A stretch of DNA of 48,952 nt. Origin: Marininema halotolerans (GTDB lineage Bacteria > Bacillota > Bacilli > Thermoactinomycetales > DSM-45169). A program made the position numbers and the translations under genes. The notes below the pieces were generated by a model that was given only the letters and a program-made list of their open reading frames with translations, did not search any database and had not been told where the DNA came from. Where the stretch lies: the NCBI RefSeq assembly GCF_900116235.1, contig NZ_FPAA01000017.1, positions 1-48,952 of the forward strand, given 5' to 3'. Each line of letters begins with the position of its first letter. The first letter of the stretch is position 1. Positions 8,765-17,138 of the stretch are shown here, piece by piece.

Positions 8765-8818
8765 TTGACAACCTTGCGTATTTTTCTATATGCTAAAAAC
8801 AAGCAAGCGCTTGTTTTT
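8765..8818 (+). promoter_or_regulatory. paa operon promoter with palindromic operator
   Basis: TTGACA (8765-8770), an 18-nt spacer and TATGCT (8789-8794) make a sigma-A promoter. Directly after it lies an inverted repeat with 10-bp arms and a 4-nt centre (8795-8804 / 8809-8818, core ACAAGC-AAGC-GCTTGT), placed over the expected transcription start. The adjacent TetR gene starts at 8846, so this is the probable autoregulatory operator controlling the whole paa operon. Assignment to that regulator is inference from position. Confidence 0.75.
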
Positions 8819-8845
8819 TTGATGGTGCTGAAAAGGAGATATGTG

Positions 8846-9436
8846 ATGCCGAAGGTGGCTCGGAAAGAGAAAATATTGGAGAAGGCGAGTGGGCTTTTTC
8901 GTAATAAAGGATATCATGGGACAACAATTCGTGATATTTCTGAAGCGAGTGGGATCTTATCAGGCAGTCTCTATGCTCATATTCGTTCAAAAGAAGATTT
9001 ATTATTTGAAATTACCGATCGAGGGGCTGAACATTTTTTACAATCGGTTCGTCCCATTATCGAGGGTGAGGGGGATGCCATCACGAAATTACGAAAAGCC
9101 ATGGTAGCCCATGTGCAAGTCATTACCGATCATCTCGAAGCGGCAACGGTTTTTTTTCATGAATGGAAATCCTTGACTGATGAACGAAGACACATGATTC
9201 AAACCAAACGGGATGAATACGAGGGGCTCTGGGCGCAACTCTTGGTCGAGGGAATGAACGAGGGTTGCTTTCGTAAAGTGGATGAGAAGTTTGCCCGTCT
9301 ATTAATTTTATCGGCGATGAATGGCCTCTATCAATGGTATCAGCCCGATGGGGAACAGACGCCGATTGAGGTAGCGGAGCGGTATGCGTCAATTCTATTA
9401 GCAGGTTTGGCTCATCGAGAGGGGAGTGCCTTGTGA
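8846..9436 (+). CDS. TetR-family regulator of the phenylacetate operon
   Basis: 196 aa. The N-terminal HTH is typical (ILEKASGLFRNKGYHGTTIRDISEASGILSGSLYAHIRSKEDLL, split here over residues 9-52), and the C-terminal ligand domain is of the type found in regulators of aromatic and fatty acid CoA pathways. The ligand is likely phenylacetyl-CoA by analogy with PaaR repressors of other bacteria. The ATG at 8846 follows AAAGGAGAT; the longer frame from 8765 would start inside the -35 box. The stop overlaps the paaA GTG (GTGA), so it is the first gene of the operon. Confidence 0.88.
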   Translation: MPKVARKEKILEKASGLFRNKGYHGTTIRDISEASGILSGSLYAHIRSKEDLLFEITDRGAEHFLQSVRPIIEGEGDAITKLRKAMVAHVQVITDHLEAATVFFHEWKSLTDERRHMIQTKRDEYEGLWAQLLVEGMNEGCFRKVDEKFARLLILSAMNGLYQWYQPDGEQTPIEVAERYASILLAGLAHREGSAL

Positions 9437-10377
9437 ATCGAGAGGAGAAAGAAACGCGATTTATTGAGCGGATAAAGGCAGGCATGAAGATTGAAGCGAC
9501 GGATTGGATGCCGGATACCTATCGGAAACTGCTGCTTAAGTTAATTCACATGCACGGGATTAGTGAGATTATGGGGGCTTTACCCGAGAAGGAGTGGGTG
9601 CCCAAAGCGCCTACGTTGAAGCGCAAACTTGCCATTATGGCGAAGGTGCAAGATGAAATGGGTCATGGTCAACTCCTGCTAAGGGTGGCAGAGGATTTAG
9701 CAGAACCCTTTGGACGTACACGGGAGGATCTTGTAGCCGATGTCATTCATGGACGCGTAAAATTTCATAATGTTTTTCATATGGAAGCTCCTACATGGGC
9801 GGATGCTGGAGTAATTGGTTGGCTAGTCGATGGTGCCGCCATTATCAATCAAGCAGCACTCCTTCATACCTCCTATGGTCCTTACGCACGGGTTCTTAAA
9901 CGGATTTGTGCGGAGGAGAGCTTTCACATGCAACACGGCGAAAGCATTATTTTGGCGTTGGCGGGGGGAACGGATGCACAGCGGAAAATGTTGCAAGATT
10001 CGCTAAATCGTTGGTGGGAATCGCTTCTGTTCTTTTTTGGACCGATGGAAGTTACAGAATCTGCACAACAAATGATTGATTATGGTATTCGTACGAAGAC
10101 CAATGAAGAATTACGACAGCAGTTCTTCTCCAAATATGTACCGCGTATTCGTTCCTTAGGACTGACCATACCTGATCCTAACCTTTCATACAATGAAACA
10201 ACGAAACGCTGGAGTTGGACATTACCTGATTGGGAAAAATTCAGGAAAATCGTACGGGATAATCAAGGACCTAAATCCCAAGAACGGTTAAATTTAAGGC
10301 GTTTTGCTCATGAGGAGCAAGCGTGGGTTCGGGAGGCAATGATCCGTTCACGCCTGAAGGGTTCGGTGGTTGTGTGA
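9433..10377 (+). CDS. paaA: 1,2-phenylacetyl-CoA epoxidase subunit PaaA
   Basis: 314 aa, the catalytic diiron subunit that epoxidises the ring of phenylacetyl-CoA. The carboxylate-bridged diiron ligands are visible in the ferritin-like helices: AKVQDEMGHGQ (Glu..His) and CAEESFHMQHGE (Glu..His), with KFHNVFHMEAPTW in between, typical of PaaA. The GTG start overlaps the stop of the TetR gene, and GAGGGGAG lies 7 nt upstream. It is followed by paaB, paaC and paaD in the standard order, but the reductase paaE is not in the window. Confidence 0.95.
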   Translation: MNREEKETRFIERIKAGMKIEATDWMPDTYRKLLLKLIHMHGISEIMGALPEKEWVPKAPTLKRKLAIMAKVQDEMGHGQLLLRVAEDLAEPFGRTREDLVADVIHGRVKFHNVFHMEAPTWADAGVIGWLVDGAAIINQAALLHTSYGPYARVLKRICAEESFHMQHGESIILALAGGTDAQRKMLQDSLNRWWESLLFFFGPMEVTESAQQMIDYGIRTKTNEELRQQFFSKYVPRIRSLGLTIPDPNLSYNETTKRWSWTLPDWEKFRKIVRDNQGPKSQERLNLRRFAHEEQAWVREAMIRSRLKGSVVV

Positions 10378-10391
10378 AAGGGGGAGAGGGG

Positions 10392-10775
10392 ATGAGTGAA
10401 GGTAACGTACAAGAAGGGTTTGGCGTATTTGAAGTGTTTGTCCAAAAGACGCAAGCGGACTTTCACACCCATGTGGGAAGTGTTGTTGCACCTTCCCCAG
10501 ACGTGGCGTTAATGAATGCTCGTGAAAATTTTCTGCGCCGCGATCTGGGTGTGAATCTTTGGGTGGTTCCCCGTCAGTGTGTGACAGCAACTCCCTATGA
10601 TTCTGAAGGGGATTGGTTTGCACGTGAATTTGACCGAAAATATCGTGAAGCTGGGGGATATCCAGAGAACGGACGCTTATGGAAGATGTATAAGGAAAAA
10701 GTGTTGCAATTAGAGGAGATTGTTGAAGATTTACATGGTAAAGGTGACAAAAATAATGAAAGCGCTTCCAGTTGA
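10392..10775 (+). CDS. paaB: 1,2-phenylacetyl-CoA epoxidase subunit PaaB
   Basis: 127 aa, the small structural subunit bridging PaaAC heterodimers. It carries the family's FGVFEVFVQKTQADFHTHVGSV start and the PDVALMNARENFLRR and LWVVPR segments. It is somewhat longer than E. coli PaaB, with an extended C-terminus. The ATG at 10392 follows AAAGGGGGAG; the alternative start at 10323 lies inside paaA. It begins 14 nt after paaA. Confidence 0.92.
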   Translation: MSEGNVQEGFGVFEVFVQKTQADFHTHVGSVVAPSPDVALMNARENFLRRDLGVNLWVVPRQCVTATPYDSEGDWFAREFDRKYREAGGYPENGRLWKMYKEKVLQLEEIVEDLHGKGDKNNESASS

Positions 10776-10793
10776 TGAAGTGGGGGTTATGGA

Positions 10794-11588
10794 ATGAATC
10801 AATTATCAAGGGGTATGGATATTTCCGATCCAATCTACCAAAAAGCGCTGAAGGATTTACTCTTTCAACTTGCTGATGATGAATTGTGTATCGGTCATCG
10901 AGATTCGGAATGGTTGGGGCTCGCCCCGGATATTGAAGAAGATGTTGCTTTTAGCTCGATTGCTCAGGATGAAGTAGGACATGCGACCTTCTATTATGAA
11001 CGGTTAGCAGAAATCGGTGAACAAGATTCTGATACATTGGCATTTGGACGGGGTTCCCATGAGAGAAGAAATGCGTGCTTAACCGAGAGAGAAAATGGCG
11101 ACTGGGCGTATTCCATTGTTCGTCATTTTTTCTATGATACCTTTGATGCGCTCCGTTTGGAGGCATTAGCTAAGTCATCGTATCCTCCTTTGGCAGAGGG
11201 AGTTGCTAAAATTCAGCGTGAAGAGCGATATCATTTACTTCATATGCACCTTTGGTTTGTGCGCTTGTGTTTAGCGGGAGGAGAAGCACGTAAGCGAATG
11301 GAAACGGCAATCTGGAAAGTATGGCCGGATATTAGTGGTTTATTTTCTTGGGGCGCTTGGGAAGAAGAGCTCCTTCAACGGCAGGTGATTCATACTTCCT
11401 CTCTTGTGTTGCAACAGCAATGGGAAGAAAGGATTCGTCCTGTATTTGCTGAGGCGGGCATAGAATGGATTGAGGCAATGCCTGAGCCAGTGAAGAAGGG
11501 TCGTTTAGGTGATCATTTTCCAGAATTGAACCATCTCCTGGGGGAGCTTTCCTCTGTGTACGCCCTGGATCCAGCCGCTCGATGGTAA
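10794..11588 (+). CDS. paaC: 1,2-phenylacetyl-CoA epoxidase subunit PaaC
   Basis: 264 aa, the second ferritin-like subunit, which pairs with PaaA but does not carry the catalytic site. Segments FQLADDELCIGHRDSEWLGLAPDIEEDVAFSSIAQDE (about residues 24-60, the family hallmark, given in pieces) and KIQREERYHLLHMHLW are clear. The start ATG follows GGGGGTTATGG; it lies 18 nt after paaB. Translation is probably coupled with paaB and paaD in the same operon. Confidence 0.94.
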   Translation: MNQLSRGMDISDPIYQKALKDLLFQLADDELCIGHRDSEWLGLAPDIEEDVAFSSIAQDEVGHATFYYERLAEIGEQDSDTLAFGRGSHERRNACLTERENGDWAYSIVRHFFYDTFDALRLEALAKSSYPPLAEGVAKIQREERYHLLHMHLWFVRLCLAGGEARKRMETAIWKVWPDISGLFSWGAWEEELLQRQVIHTSSLVLQQQWEERIRPVFAEAGIEWIEAMPEPVKKGRLGDHFPELNHLLGELSSVYALDPAARW

Positions 11589-11601
11589 GGAGAGGATAAC
11601 G

Positions 11602-12078
11602 GTGGCCATTTCTGATCCTGAATTGATGAAAGCTCTTCAGGAGGTAAAAGATCCTGAAATTCCAACGATTAGTATTGTGGAGTTAGGGATTGTGACCGTG
11701 GCGGAGAGAAGAGAGAAGTTGGCATATGTAGAGTTGACGCCAACGTTTGTAGGTTGTCCTGCTTTGGATATGATTCGTTCAGAAGTAGAGAATCGACTTT
11801 CCAAGGTCGATGGTGTGGAGAAGGTATCCGTTCAGTATGTCATGAGCCCACCGTGGACGAGTGATCGTATCACGTCAGAGGGTAGAAAAAAGTTAATTGA
11901 ATTTGGAATTGCTCCACCCATCAGTCAGTCGGAGGAGCAATGGATACAGGCACCTCCTTGTCCCTATTGTGGCGGAGAAGAAGGAGATGTTCACAACCTG
12001 TTTGGTCCGACGGCTTGTCGAGCCATTTTTTATTGCCGTCGCTGTAAAGAGCCCTTTGAGGGCATGAAACCGGTTTAA
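11602..12078 (+). CDS. paaD: phenylacetyl-CoA epoxidase maturation protein PaaD
   Basis: 158 aa. The N-terminal MIP18/DUF59 domain (KDPEIPTISIVELGIV, TPTFVGCPALDMI) is the type used in Fe-S assembly, and the C-terminal zinc ribbon shows CPYCGG and FYCRRCKEPF. PaaD is needed for a working epoxidase, probably for assembly of a cluster in the reductase PaaE or another partner. GTG start with AAGGAGAGG upstream, 13 nt after paaC. Its presence implies that a PaaE-like protein is encoded elsewhere. Confidence 0.93.
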   Translation: MAISDPELMKALQEVKDPEIPTISIVELGIVTVAERREKLAYVELTPTFVGCPALDMIRSEVENRLSKVDGVEKVSVQYVMSPPWTSDRITSEGRKKLIEFGIAPPISQSEEQWIQAPPCPYCGGEEGDVHNLFGPTACRAIFYCRRCKEPFEGMKPV

Positions 12079-12104
12079 GTAAAAAGATAGAGGAGGGTAC
12101 TTTC

Positions 12105-13436
12105 TTGTATCAACGGGAGCTAGAGACGTTGTCGCGGAGTGAGATTCTCAGCCTACAAGAACAAAGGTTGCGCGAAACCGTAGAGCGAGTTTGGCAACGA
12201 GTTCCCTTTTATCGAGAGAAGCTAGAATCGATGGGTGTATACCCGTCATCGATTCAAAGGTGGGAGGATGTTTATCGTCTTCCCTTTACTTCTAAAAAAG
12301 ACCTGCGGGATCAATATCCCTTTGGTTTATTTGCTGTGGATCGCCAAGAAATCCTTCGATTACATGCTTCTTCTGGGACGAGGGGAAAGCCGACGGTAGT
12401 CGGTTATACAAAGGGAGACATTGAACGATGGGCTGAAATCTGCGCCCGTTCGATTATGACGGCAGGAGGTCGACCGGGGGATGTTTTTCACAATGCATAC
12501 GGATATGGGTTATTTACCGGTGGATTAGGTATGCACTACGGTGCGGAAGGATTAGGTGCCATCACAGTCCCTGTATCGGGAGGCAACCGCTCACGACAAA
12601 TCACGCTCATTAAGGATTTTGCACCGAGGGGCATTGCGGGAACGCCCTCCTTCATACTCAGTTTGGGGGAAGCGATGATGGCGGAGGGTGTGAACCCTTT
12701 GGATTCATCGCTTCAATATGGGATCTTTGGTGCCGAACCTTGGTCCGAAGAGATGCGACAAACTCTGGAAGGTGTTTGGGGGATCGATGCCCTTGATATT
12801 TATGGGTTATCCGAGGTGATCGGTCCAGGTGTCTCCATGGAGTGCCGCGAAGGAAAAAATGGCCTTCATATTGCGGAGGATCATTTCTTGCCTGAGGTAA
12901 TTGATCCCCATACAGGAGAACCTTTGTCAGAAGGTCAGGAAGGTGAACTGGTATTTACCTCATTAACGAAAGAAGCCTTCCCTCTCCTTCGCTATCGAAC
13001 GGGGGATATTGCTAGTTTGACACGAGAGGCATGTTGTTGTGGACGCACACATGCTCGCATGTCAAGGATTAAAGGTCGGATCGATGATATGTTGATTATT
13101 CGTGGGGTCAACGTATTTCCCTCTGAGATGGAACCAGTTGTTCTTGGTATGGAAGAATTGACTCCTCACTACCGGTTGATTGTCAGTAGGGAAGGTACAC
13201 TCGATACCCTTACCTTAGAAGTGGAGGTGAATTCAGCGTATTTTGCTGCTAAAGAATGTGATACGACGGGGAGGGATGATGACGGTTTACATCTACGCAG
13301 GAAGTTGAGTCAGCGTTTAAAGGAAAGTTTGGGTGTGACGACAAACGTAAGGTTGATGGAACCATCGGCGCTTCCGCGTAGTGAAGGAAAGGCCGTTCGT
13401 GTCATCGATCAACGAAACCTTTTTCAACCGGGTTAA
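12105..13436 (+). CDS. paaK: phenylacetate-CoA ligase PaaK
   Basis: 443 aa. It activates phenylacetate with ATP and CoA, the entry step of the pathway. The adenylate-forming signature is present as HASSGTRGKPT (about residue 90), with the adenylation motifs YGLSEVIGPG and YRTGD, and a C-terminal AMP-binding domain with the RIKGRIDDMLIIRG hinge. TTG start, with GAGGAGGG 9 nt upstream. Between paaD and the EthD gene in the operon. Confidence 0.95.
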   Translation: MYQRELETLSRSEILSLQEQRLRETVERVWQRVPFYREKLESMGVYPSSIQRWEDVYRLPFTSKKDLRDQYPFGLFAVDRQEILRLHASSGTRGKPTVVGYTKGDIERWAEICARSIMTAGGRPGDVFHNAYGYGLFTGGLGMHYGAEGLGAITVPVSGGNRSRQITLIKDFAPRGIAGTPSFILSLGEAMMAEGVNPLDSSLQYGIFGAEPWSEEMRQTLEGVWGIDALDIYGLSEVIGPGVSMECREGKNGLHIAEDHFLPEVIDPHTGEPLSEGQEGELVFTSLTKEAFPLLRYRTGDIASLTREACCCGRTHARMSRIKGRIDDMLIIRGVNVFPSEMEPVVLGMEELTPHYRLIVSREGTLDTLTLEVEVNSAYFAAKECDTTGRDDDGLHLRRKLSQRLKESLGVTTNVRLMEPSALPRSEGKAVRVIDQRNLFQPG

Positions 13437-13500
13437 TTAGTGAGATTTGCGGGTAGTGAAAGAATGATCCTTCATTTTTGAAAAAAAGGAGAGATTCACC

Positions 13501-13812
13501 ATGGTCAAATTAGTGGCATTGTACAAGCATCCTGAGGCACATGAAGAATTTGATAAACATTATGAAGAAGTGCACACTCCCTTGGTAGAAAAAATGCCTG
13601 GGCTAAAAAAACTGGAAGTGACACGAATGCAAGGGACGCCAATGGGAGGCGATGCGAAATTTTACATGGAAGCGGCGATGTATTTCGAAGATCGAGCCGC
13701 TTTGGATGCTGCGATGAGCTCCCCTGAAGGTCGCGCTTCTGCAAAGGATCTCATGGGATTTGCAGGACCACTGGTTACCATGATGATTGGTGAAGTGGCC
13801 CGGGAGAATTAA
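13501..13812 (+). CDS. EthD-family ferredoxin-like fold protein
   Basis: 103 aa with the EthD pattern: an N-terminal strand, then PEAHEEFDKHYEEVHTPLVEKMPGL, and a C-terminal strand MGFAGPLVTMMIGEV. EthD proteins are dimeric alpha-beta barrels that accompany monooxygenase or CoA-catabolic operons; the exact reaction is unsettled. It sits in the paa operon with AAAGGAG upstream, 64 nt after paaK (the longest gap in the operon) and 2 nt before paaH, so it likely has a role in handling a reactive intermediate. That role is inference. Confidence 0.8.
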   Translation: MVKLVALYKHPEAHEEFDKHYEEVHTPLVEKMPGLKKLEVTRMQGTPMGGDAKFYMEAAMYFEDRAALDAAMSSPEGRASAKDLMGFAGPLVTMMIGEVAREN

Positions 13813-13814
13813 AC

Positions 13815-14672
13815 GTGAACACAGCTGAAACCTACGCGATTCTTGGGGCAGGAACAATGGGGGGCGGCATCGCCCAATTTCTCGCTTCAGCGGGATGCGA
13901 TATCCTTTTATATGATCTCGATGAAAAAGCGCTTGCGAAGGGACTTGAATCGATTCGCACTCGCCTTTTACGTCAAGAAAAGAAGGGTACGATCCGTAGC
14001 GAAGAAAGGAAGGCGATTATCGATCGTATTCATCCAGTGACAGACCTTACTCGTTTATCCGTGGTGACAGGAGTCATTGAAGCAGTCCTAGAGCGTATCG
14101 ATGTTAAACAAGAGTTGTTTAAAGCCGTGGAGCCGATTGTTGGTGATCAGACATGGCTTGCTACGAATACCTCTTCGCTCTCTGTTACGGAAATAGCAGG
14201 TGCCCTTCGTCTTCCACAACGTATGTTGGGTCTACACTTTTTTAATCCTGCACCGATTATGCCGTTAGTAGAAGTTGTGCAGGGTGAGCGGACGAATCCA
14301 AAGGTCTTATCAAAGGTTGCTGAATGGATTCAATGTCTGGGAAAAGAGGCTGTGACGGTTAAAGATCGCCCTGGTTTTTTGGTAAACCGTGTGGCACGTC
14401 CTTTTCATAATGAAGCGTACCGGCTTGTAGGAGATGGCGTGGCTGAAAAAAGCCAAGTGGATCGCATTTTACGCGAAGCGGGTTTTCCGATGGGGCCCTT
14501 TGAGTTACAGGATCTGATTGGAATCGATATTAATTATGCAGCTTCGATGGCTGTCTATGAAGGTTTTTCCCATGACCCTCGGTTTCGCCCACATCCTTCC
14601 CAGCGTCAATTGGTGACAAGTGGTGCACTGGGTCGAAAGTCAGGGAGGGGGCATTATTCCTATGACGAATGA
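13815..14672 (+). CDS. paaH: 3-hydroxyacyl-CoA dehydrogenase (PaaH-type)
   Basis: 285 aa, the classical short 3-hydroxyacyl/3-hydroxybutyryl-CoA dehydrogenase. Rossmann motif GAGTMGGGIAQ at residues 10-20; catalytic Ser in TNTSSLSVTEI, His in GLHFFNPAPIMPLVEVV, and Asn in GFLVNRV are all present. It would oxidise 3-hydroxyadipyl-CoA to 3-oxoadipyl-CoA. GTG start 2 nt after the EthD stop. The next gene overlaps its 3' end by 11 nt and is a diverged paralogue. Confidence 0.93.
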   Translation: MNTAETYAILGAGTMGGGIAQFLASAGCDILLYDLDEKALAKGLESIRTRLLRQEKKGTIRSEERKAIIDRIHPVTDLTRLSVVTGVIEAVLERIDVKQELFKAVEPIVGDQTWLATNTSSLSVTEIAGALRLPQRMLGLHFFNPAPIMPLVEVVQGERTNPKVLSKVAEWIQCLGKEAVTVKDRPGFLVNRVARPFHNEAYRLVGDGVAEKSQVDRILREAGFPMGPFELQDLIGIDINYAASMAVYEGFSHDPRFRPHPSQRQLVTSGALGRKSGRGHYSYDE

Positions 14673-15417
14673 AGTCTTGCTAATCGGGAAAGCTCCCTTA
14701 GACAAGGAAGTCCGTCAGTTTTTTCGGAACAAACGGATCAATGTTCGGGCATTGAATGATGTGCCGCCCCATGAAAGTGCAAGAGTTGTTGCTGTGATCG
14801 ATGTAACAACGGGACCCCTGGAAGCGAAAATAATGGATTTACAGATGGCTGAACGTTTAGTTGCGGCACAAGTGCCCATATTTTCCTCTACCCTCGCATT
14901 TTGTGCCACACGATTAGCGTCGCATCTTGAGCATCCAGAACGGCTTTGCGGTTTTTCTCCGTTGCAATTACAGGATTCAAAAATAGTTGAGATCAGTCAA
15001 CCTTTACAAGCGGAAGATCATGCTGCATGGCAGAGAGGCATTCGTTTATGGGAGTTTTGGGGAAAAGAAGTCGAAATGATCGGCGATGAACCGGGGTTAG
15101 TTTTCCCACGAACAATGGCGCTAATGGTCAATGAGGCGGCTTGGTTGCTAACTGAAGGAGGAGCAGCAGGGCCTGACATTGATAAGGCCATGAAAACAGG
15201 TACCCGTCACCCCTTTGGTCCATTGGAGTGGGCGGATCGCATCGGTGTAGATCAAGTCCTATGGATCCTACAAGGATTGTTTGATGAATTGGGTGAGGAT
15301 CGTTATCGTCCAGCCCCGTTGATTCGACGGATGGTATATGCAGGACGATTGGGACAAAGTGTCGGTCGTGGATTTTATCAATATGAGCCGGTGGAAGTAG
15401 GGAATGAGAATGCGTGA
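14662..15417 (+). CDS. inactive-looking 3-hydroxyacyl-CoA dehydrogenase paralogue
   Basis: 251 aa. The C-terminal third is a normal 3HCDH C-terminal domain (NEAAWLLTEGGAAGPDIDK, HPFGPLEWADRIGVD, GRGFYQYE). The N-terminal part aligns with the NAD-binding domain of the preceding PaaH but has lost its motifs: no GxGxxG (LIGKAPLDKE instead), GFSPLQ in place of HFFNP, and VFPRT in place of LVNRV. Catalytic His and Asn are therefore gone. The ATG at 14662 overlaps the paaH stop by 11 nt, suggesting coupled translation. E. coli PaaH is one chain with an extra C-terminal 3HCDH domain; this gene may supply that half as a separate partner subunit (inference). Confidence 0.85.
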   Translation: MTNEVLLIGKAPLDKEVRQFFRNKRINVRALNDVPPHESARVVAVIDVTTGPLEAKIMDLQMAERLVAAQVPIFSSTLAFCATRLASHLEHPERLCGFSPLQLQDSKIVEISQPLQAEDHAAWQRGIRLWEFWGKEVEMIGDEPGLVFPRTMALMVNEAAWLLTEGGAAGPDIDKAMKTGTRHPFGPLEWADRIGVDQVLWILQGLFDELGEDRYRPAPLIRRMVYAGRLGQSVGRGFYQYEPVEVGNENA

Positions 15418-16618
15418 AGCGGTGATCCTCGATGCAGTTCGGACACCCATCGGTCGTTATAGAGGCGTGTTAGCGGGAGTTCGACCGGATGACTTAGCCG
15501 CTGGCGTCATTCGAGCGTTATTGAAGCGAAATTCTCGTGTAGATCCCGACCGCATTGAAGATGTGGTATTGGGGTGCGTGAATCAAGCTGGCGAGGATAA
15601 TCGAAATGTAGCCCGTATGGCAGGTTTATTGGCGGGGCTTCCTGTCGAAGTGGCAGGAGTTACTGTCAATCGACTTTGTGCTTCTGGACTAGAAGCCATT
15701 CATCAAGCGACAGCTTCCCTTTTAATGGGGAATGGTGATTTTTTCATCGCGGGTGGCGTGGAAAGCATGTCGCGTGCGCCCCTTGTCATGATGAAACCCG
15801 AGGGAGGCCTTTCTCGAGGGGATCATACTTTAGTCGATTCGACCCTCGGGTGGCGTTTTATCAATCCTCGATTGGCGGCGATTCATTATCCATACAGCAT
15901 GGGCGAGACTGCAGAGAATGTTGCTGAGAAATATGGTGTTTCAAGGGAAGAGCAGGATTCCTTTGCGTTAATGAGTCAACATCGAGCAGGGAGTGCTTGG
16001 AAAGAGAAGCGGTTTGTAGAAGAGATCGTTCCTGTTTCGTACGTCCCGAAAAAAGGGGCACCCGTACTTATTCAGAAAGACGAACATCTACGACCGGATA
16101 CCACACTTGAAAAACTCTCTTCTTTGACGCCGTCCTTTCGAAAGGAGGGGACAGTCACTGCTGGGAATGCTTCCGGAATAAATGATGGAGCAGCTGCATT
16201 ATTAATCGGTGAGCGAAAGCAAGCAGAAGCTGCTGGAATGGAACCGATGGCACGGATTCATGCGGTGGCAGTATCCGGCTGTGACCCTGCCTATATGGGA
16301 ATCGGTCCAGTACTTGCTGTTCGTAAATTATTAGCTCGCACGGGATTGTCCATTCGAGATATTGATCTAGTGGAGCTCAATGAAGCTTTTGCAGCACAGG
16401 CAATTGCTTGTATGAAGGAGCTGGATTTTGAACCTGAAAAGGTCAATGTCAATGGTGGGGCGATCGCATTCGGGCACCCACTAGGCGCAAGCGGTGCCCG
16501 AATCATGACCACATTACTTTATGAACTGCAACGACAAAAGCGGCGTTGGGGATTAGCAACCATGTGTGTAGGCGTTGGTCAGGGGATGGCAGTGTTGGTG
16601 GAGAATCTGCGTAGATAG
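15404..16618 (+). CDS. paaJ: 3-oxoadipyl-CoA / acetyl-CoA thiolase (PaaJ-type)
   Basis: 404 aa, cytoplasmic thiolase that would cleave 3-oxoadipyl-CoA to succinyl-CoA and acetyl-CoA. Catalytic Cys in [11 protein letters not shown] (about residue 92), the [16 protein letters not shown] loop with the catalytic His, and a second Cys in CVGVGQG are present. The ATG at 15404 overlaps the previous gene by 14 nt, and an in-frame ATG at 15410 is an alternative. The substrate is inferred from operon context; by sequence alone it could be a general acetyl-CoA acyltransferase. Confidence 0.9.
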   Translation: MRMREAVILDAVRTPIGRYRGVLAGVRPDDLAAGVIRALLKRNSRVDPDRIEDVVLGCVNQAGEDNRNVARMAGLLAGLPVEVAGVTVNRLCASGLEAIHQATASLLMGNGDFFIAGGVESMSRAPLVMMKPEGGLSRGDHTLVDSTLGWRFINPRLAAIHYPYSMGETAENVAEKYGVSREEQDSFALMSQHRAGSAWKEKRFVEEIVPVSYVPKKGAPVLIQKDEHLRPDTTLEKLSSLTPSFRKEGTVTAGNASGINDGAAALLIGERKQAEAAGMEPMARIHAVAVSGCDPAYMGIGPVLAVRKLLARTGLSIRDIDLVELNEAFAAQAIACMKELDFEPEKVNVNGGAIAFGHPLGASGARIMTTLLYELQRQKRRWGLATMCVGVGQGMAVLVENLRR

Positions 16619-16630
16619 GGGAGGAGTCCG

Positions 16631-17023
16631 ATGAAACCAGGGCTTCAACCAGGCATCGAAGAGCAGATGGTAGTCACTGTTGCTGGGGAGATGACTGCCT
16701 CCTTCGGGGGAGTGGAAATCCATCCGGTTTTGTCTACCGTCACCATGGTTTATTACATGGAATGGGTAAGTCGAAAAATCATTCTTCCCTATCTAGAGAA
16801 TGGGGAGGAGGGAGTGGGTGGGGCCATTACACTTGAACATATGGCTCCCGCTCCTGTTGGAAAGGTCGTTACCTTTACCTCAACGGTCGTCGAAGTTACT
16901 TCCAATCGAGTCATCTGTGAGGTAAAGGCGGAGCACGATAAATCGCTAGTTGGAGAAGGTACTTTCCATCAAGTCATTCTGCCTGTAGAAAAACTGTATC
17001 AACGCATTCAAGAGATGAAGTGA
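16631..17023 (+). CDS. FlK-like hot-dog thioesterase in the paa operon
   Basis: 130 aa. It resembles fluoroacetyl-CoA thioesterase FlK in overall pattern (MKPGLQPG start, YYMEW, LEHMAPAPVGK). The FlK triad Thr-Glu-His is matched at the same spacing: Thr36, Glu44 and His70, i.e. 8 and 26 residues apart as in FlK 42/50/76. It probably hydrolyses a CoA ester to recover CoA from dead-end intermediates, as PaaI and PaaY do elsewhere; fluoroacetate resistance is possible but not suggested by context. GGGGAGGAG precedes the ATG, 12 nt after the thiolase, and the operon terminator follows. Confidence 0.82.
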   Translation: MKPGLQPGIEEQMVVTVAGEMTASFGGVEIHPVLSTVTMVYYMEWVSRKIILPYLENGEEGVGGAITLEHMAPAPVGKVVTFTSTVVEVTSNRVICEVKAEHDKSLVGEGTFHQVILPVEKLYQRIQEMK

Positions 17024-17057
17024 AAAATAGCTACGAGTGATACTCGTAGCTATTTTT
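17023..17057 (+). terminator. terminator of the paa operon
   Basis: A 16-bp stem (AAAAATAGCTACGAGT / ACTCGTAGCTATTTTT) with a T-run. Confidence 0.93.
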
Positions 17058-17138
17058 TTATGTCCCTCTTACTATCGGTGGGGTATTGGTCATATTGGCC
17101 GAACTTCATGGAATTCAATGGAGTAAGGGGGGATACTC

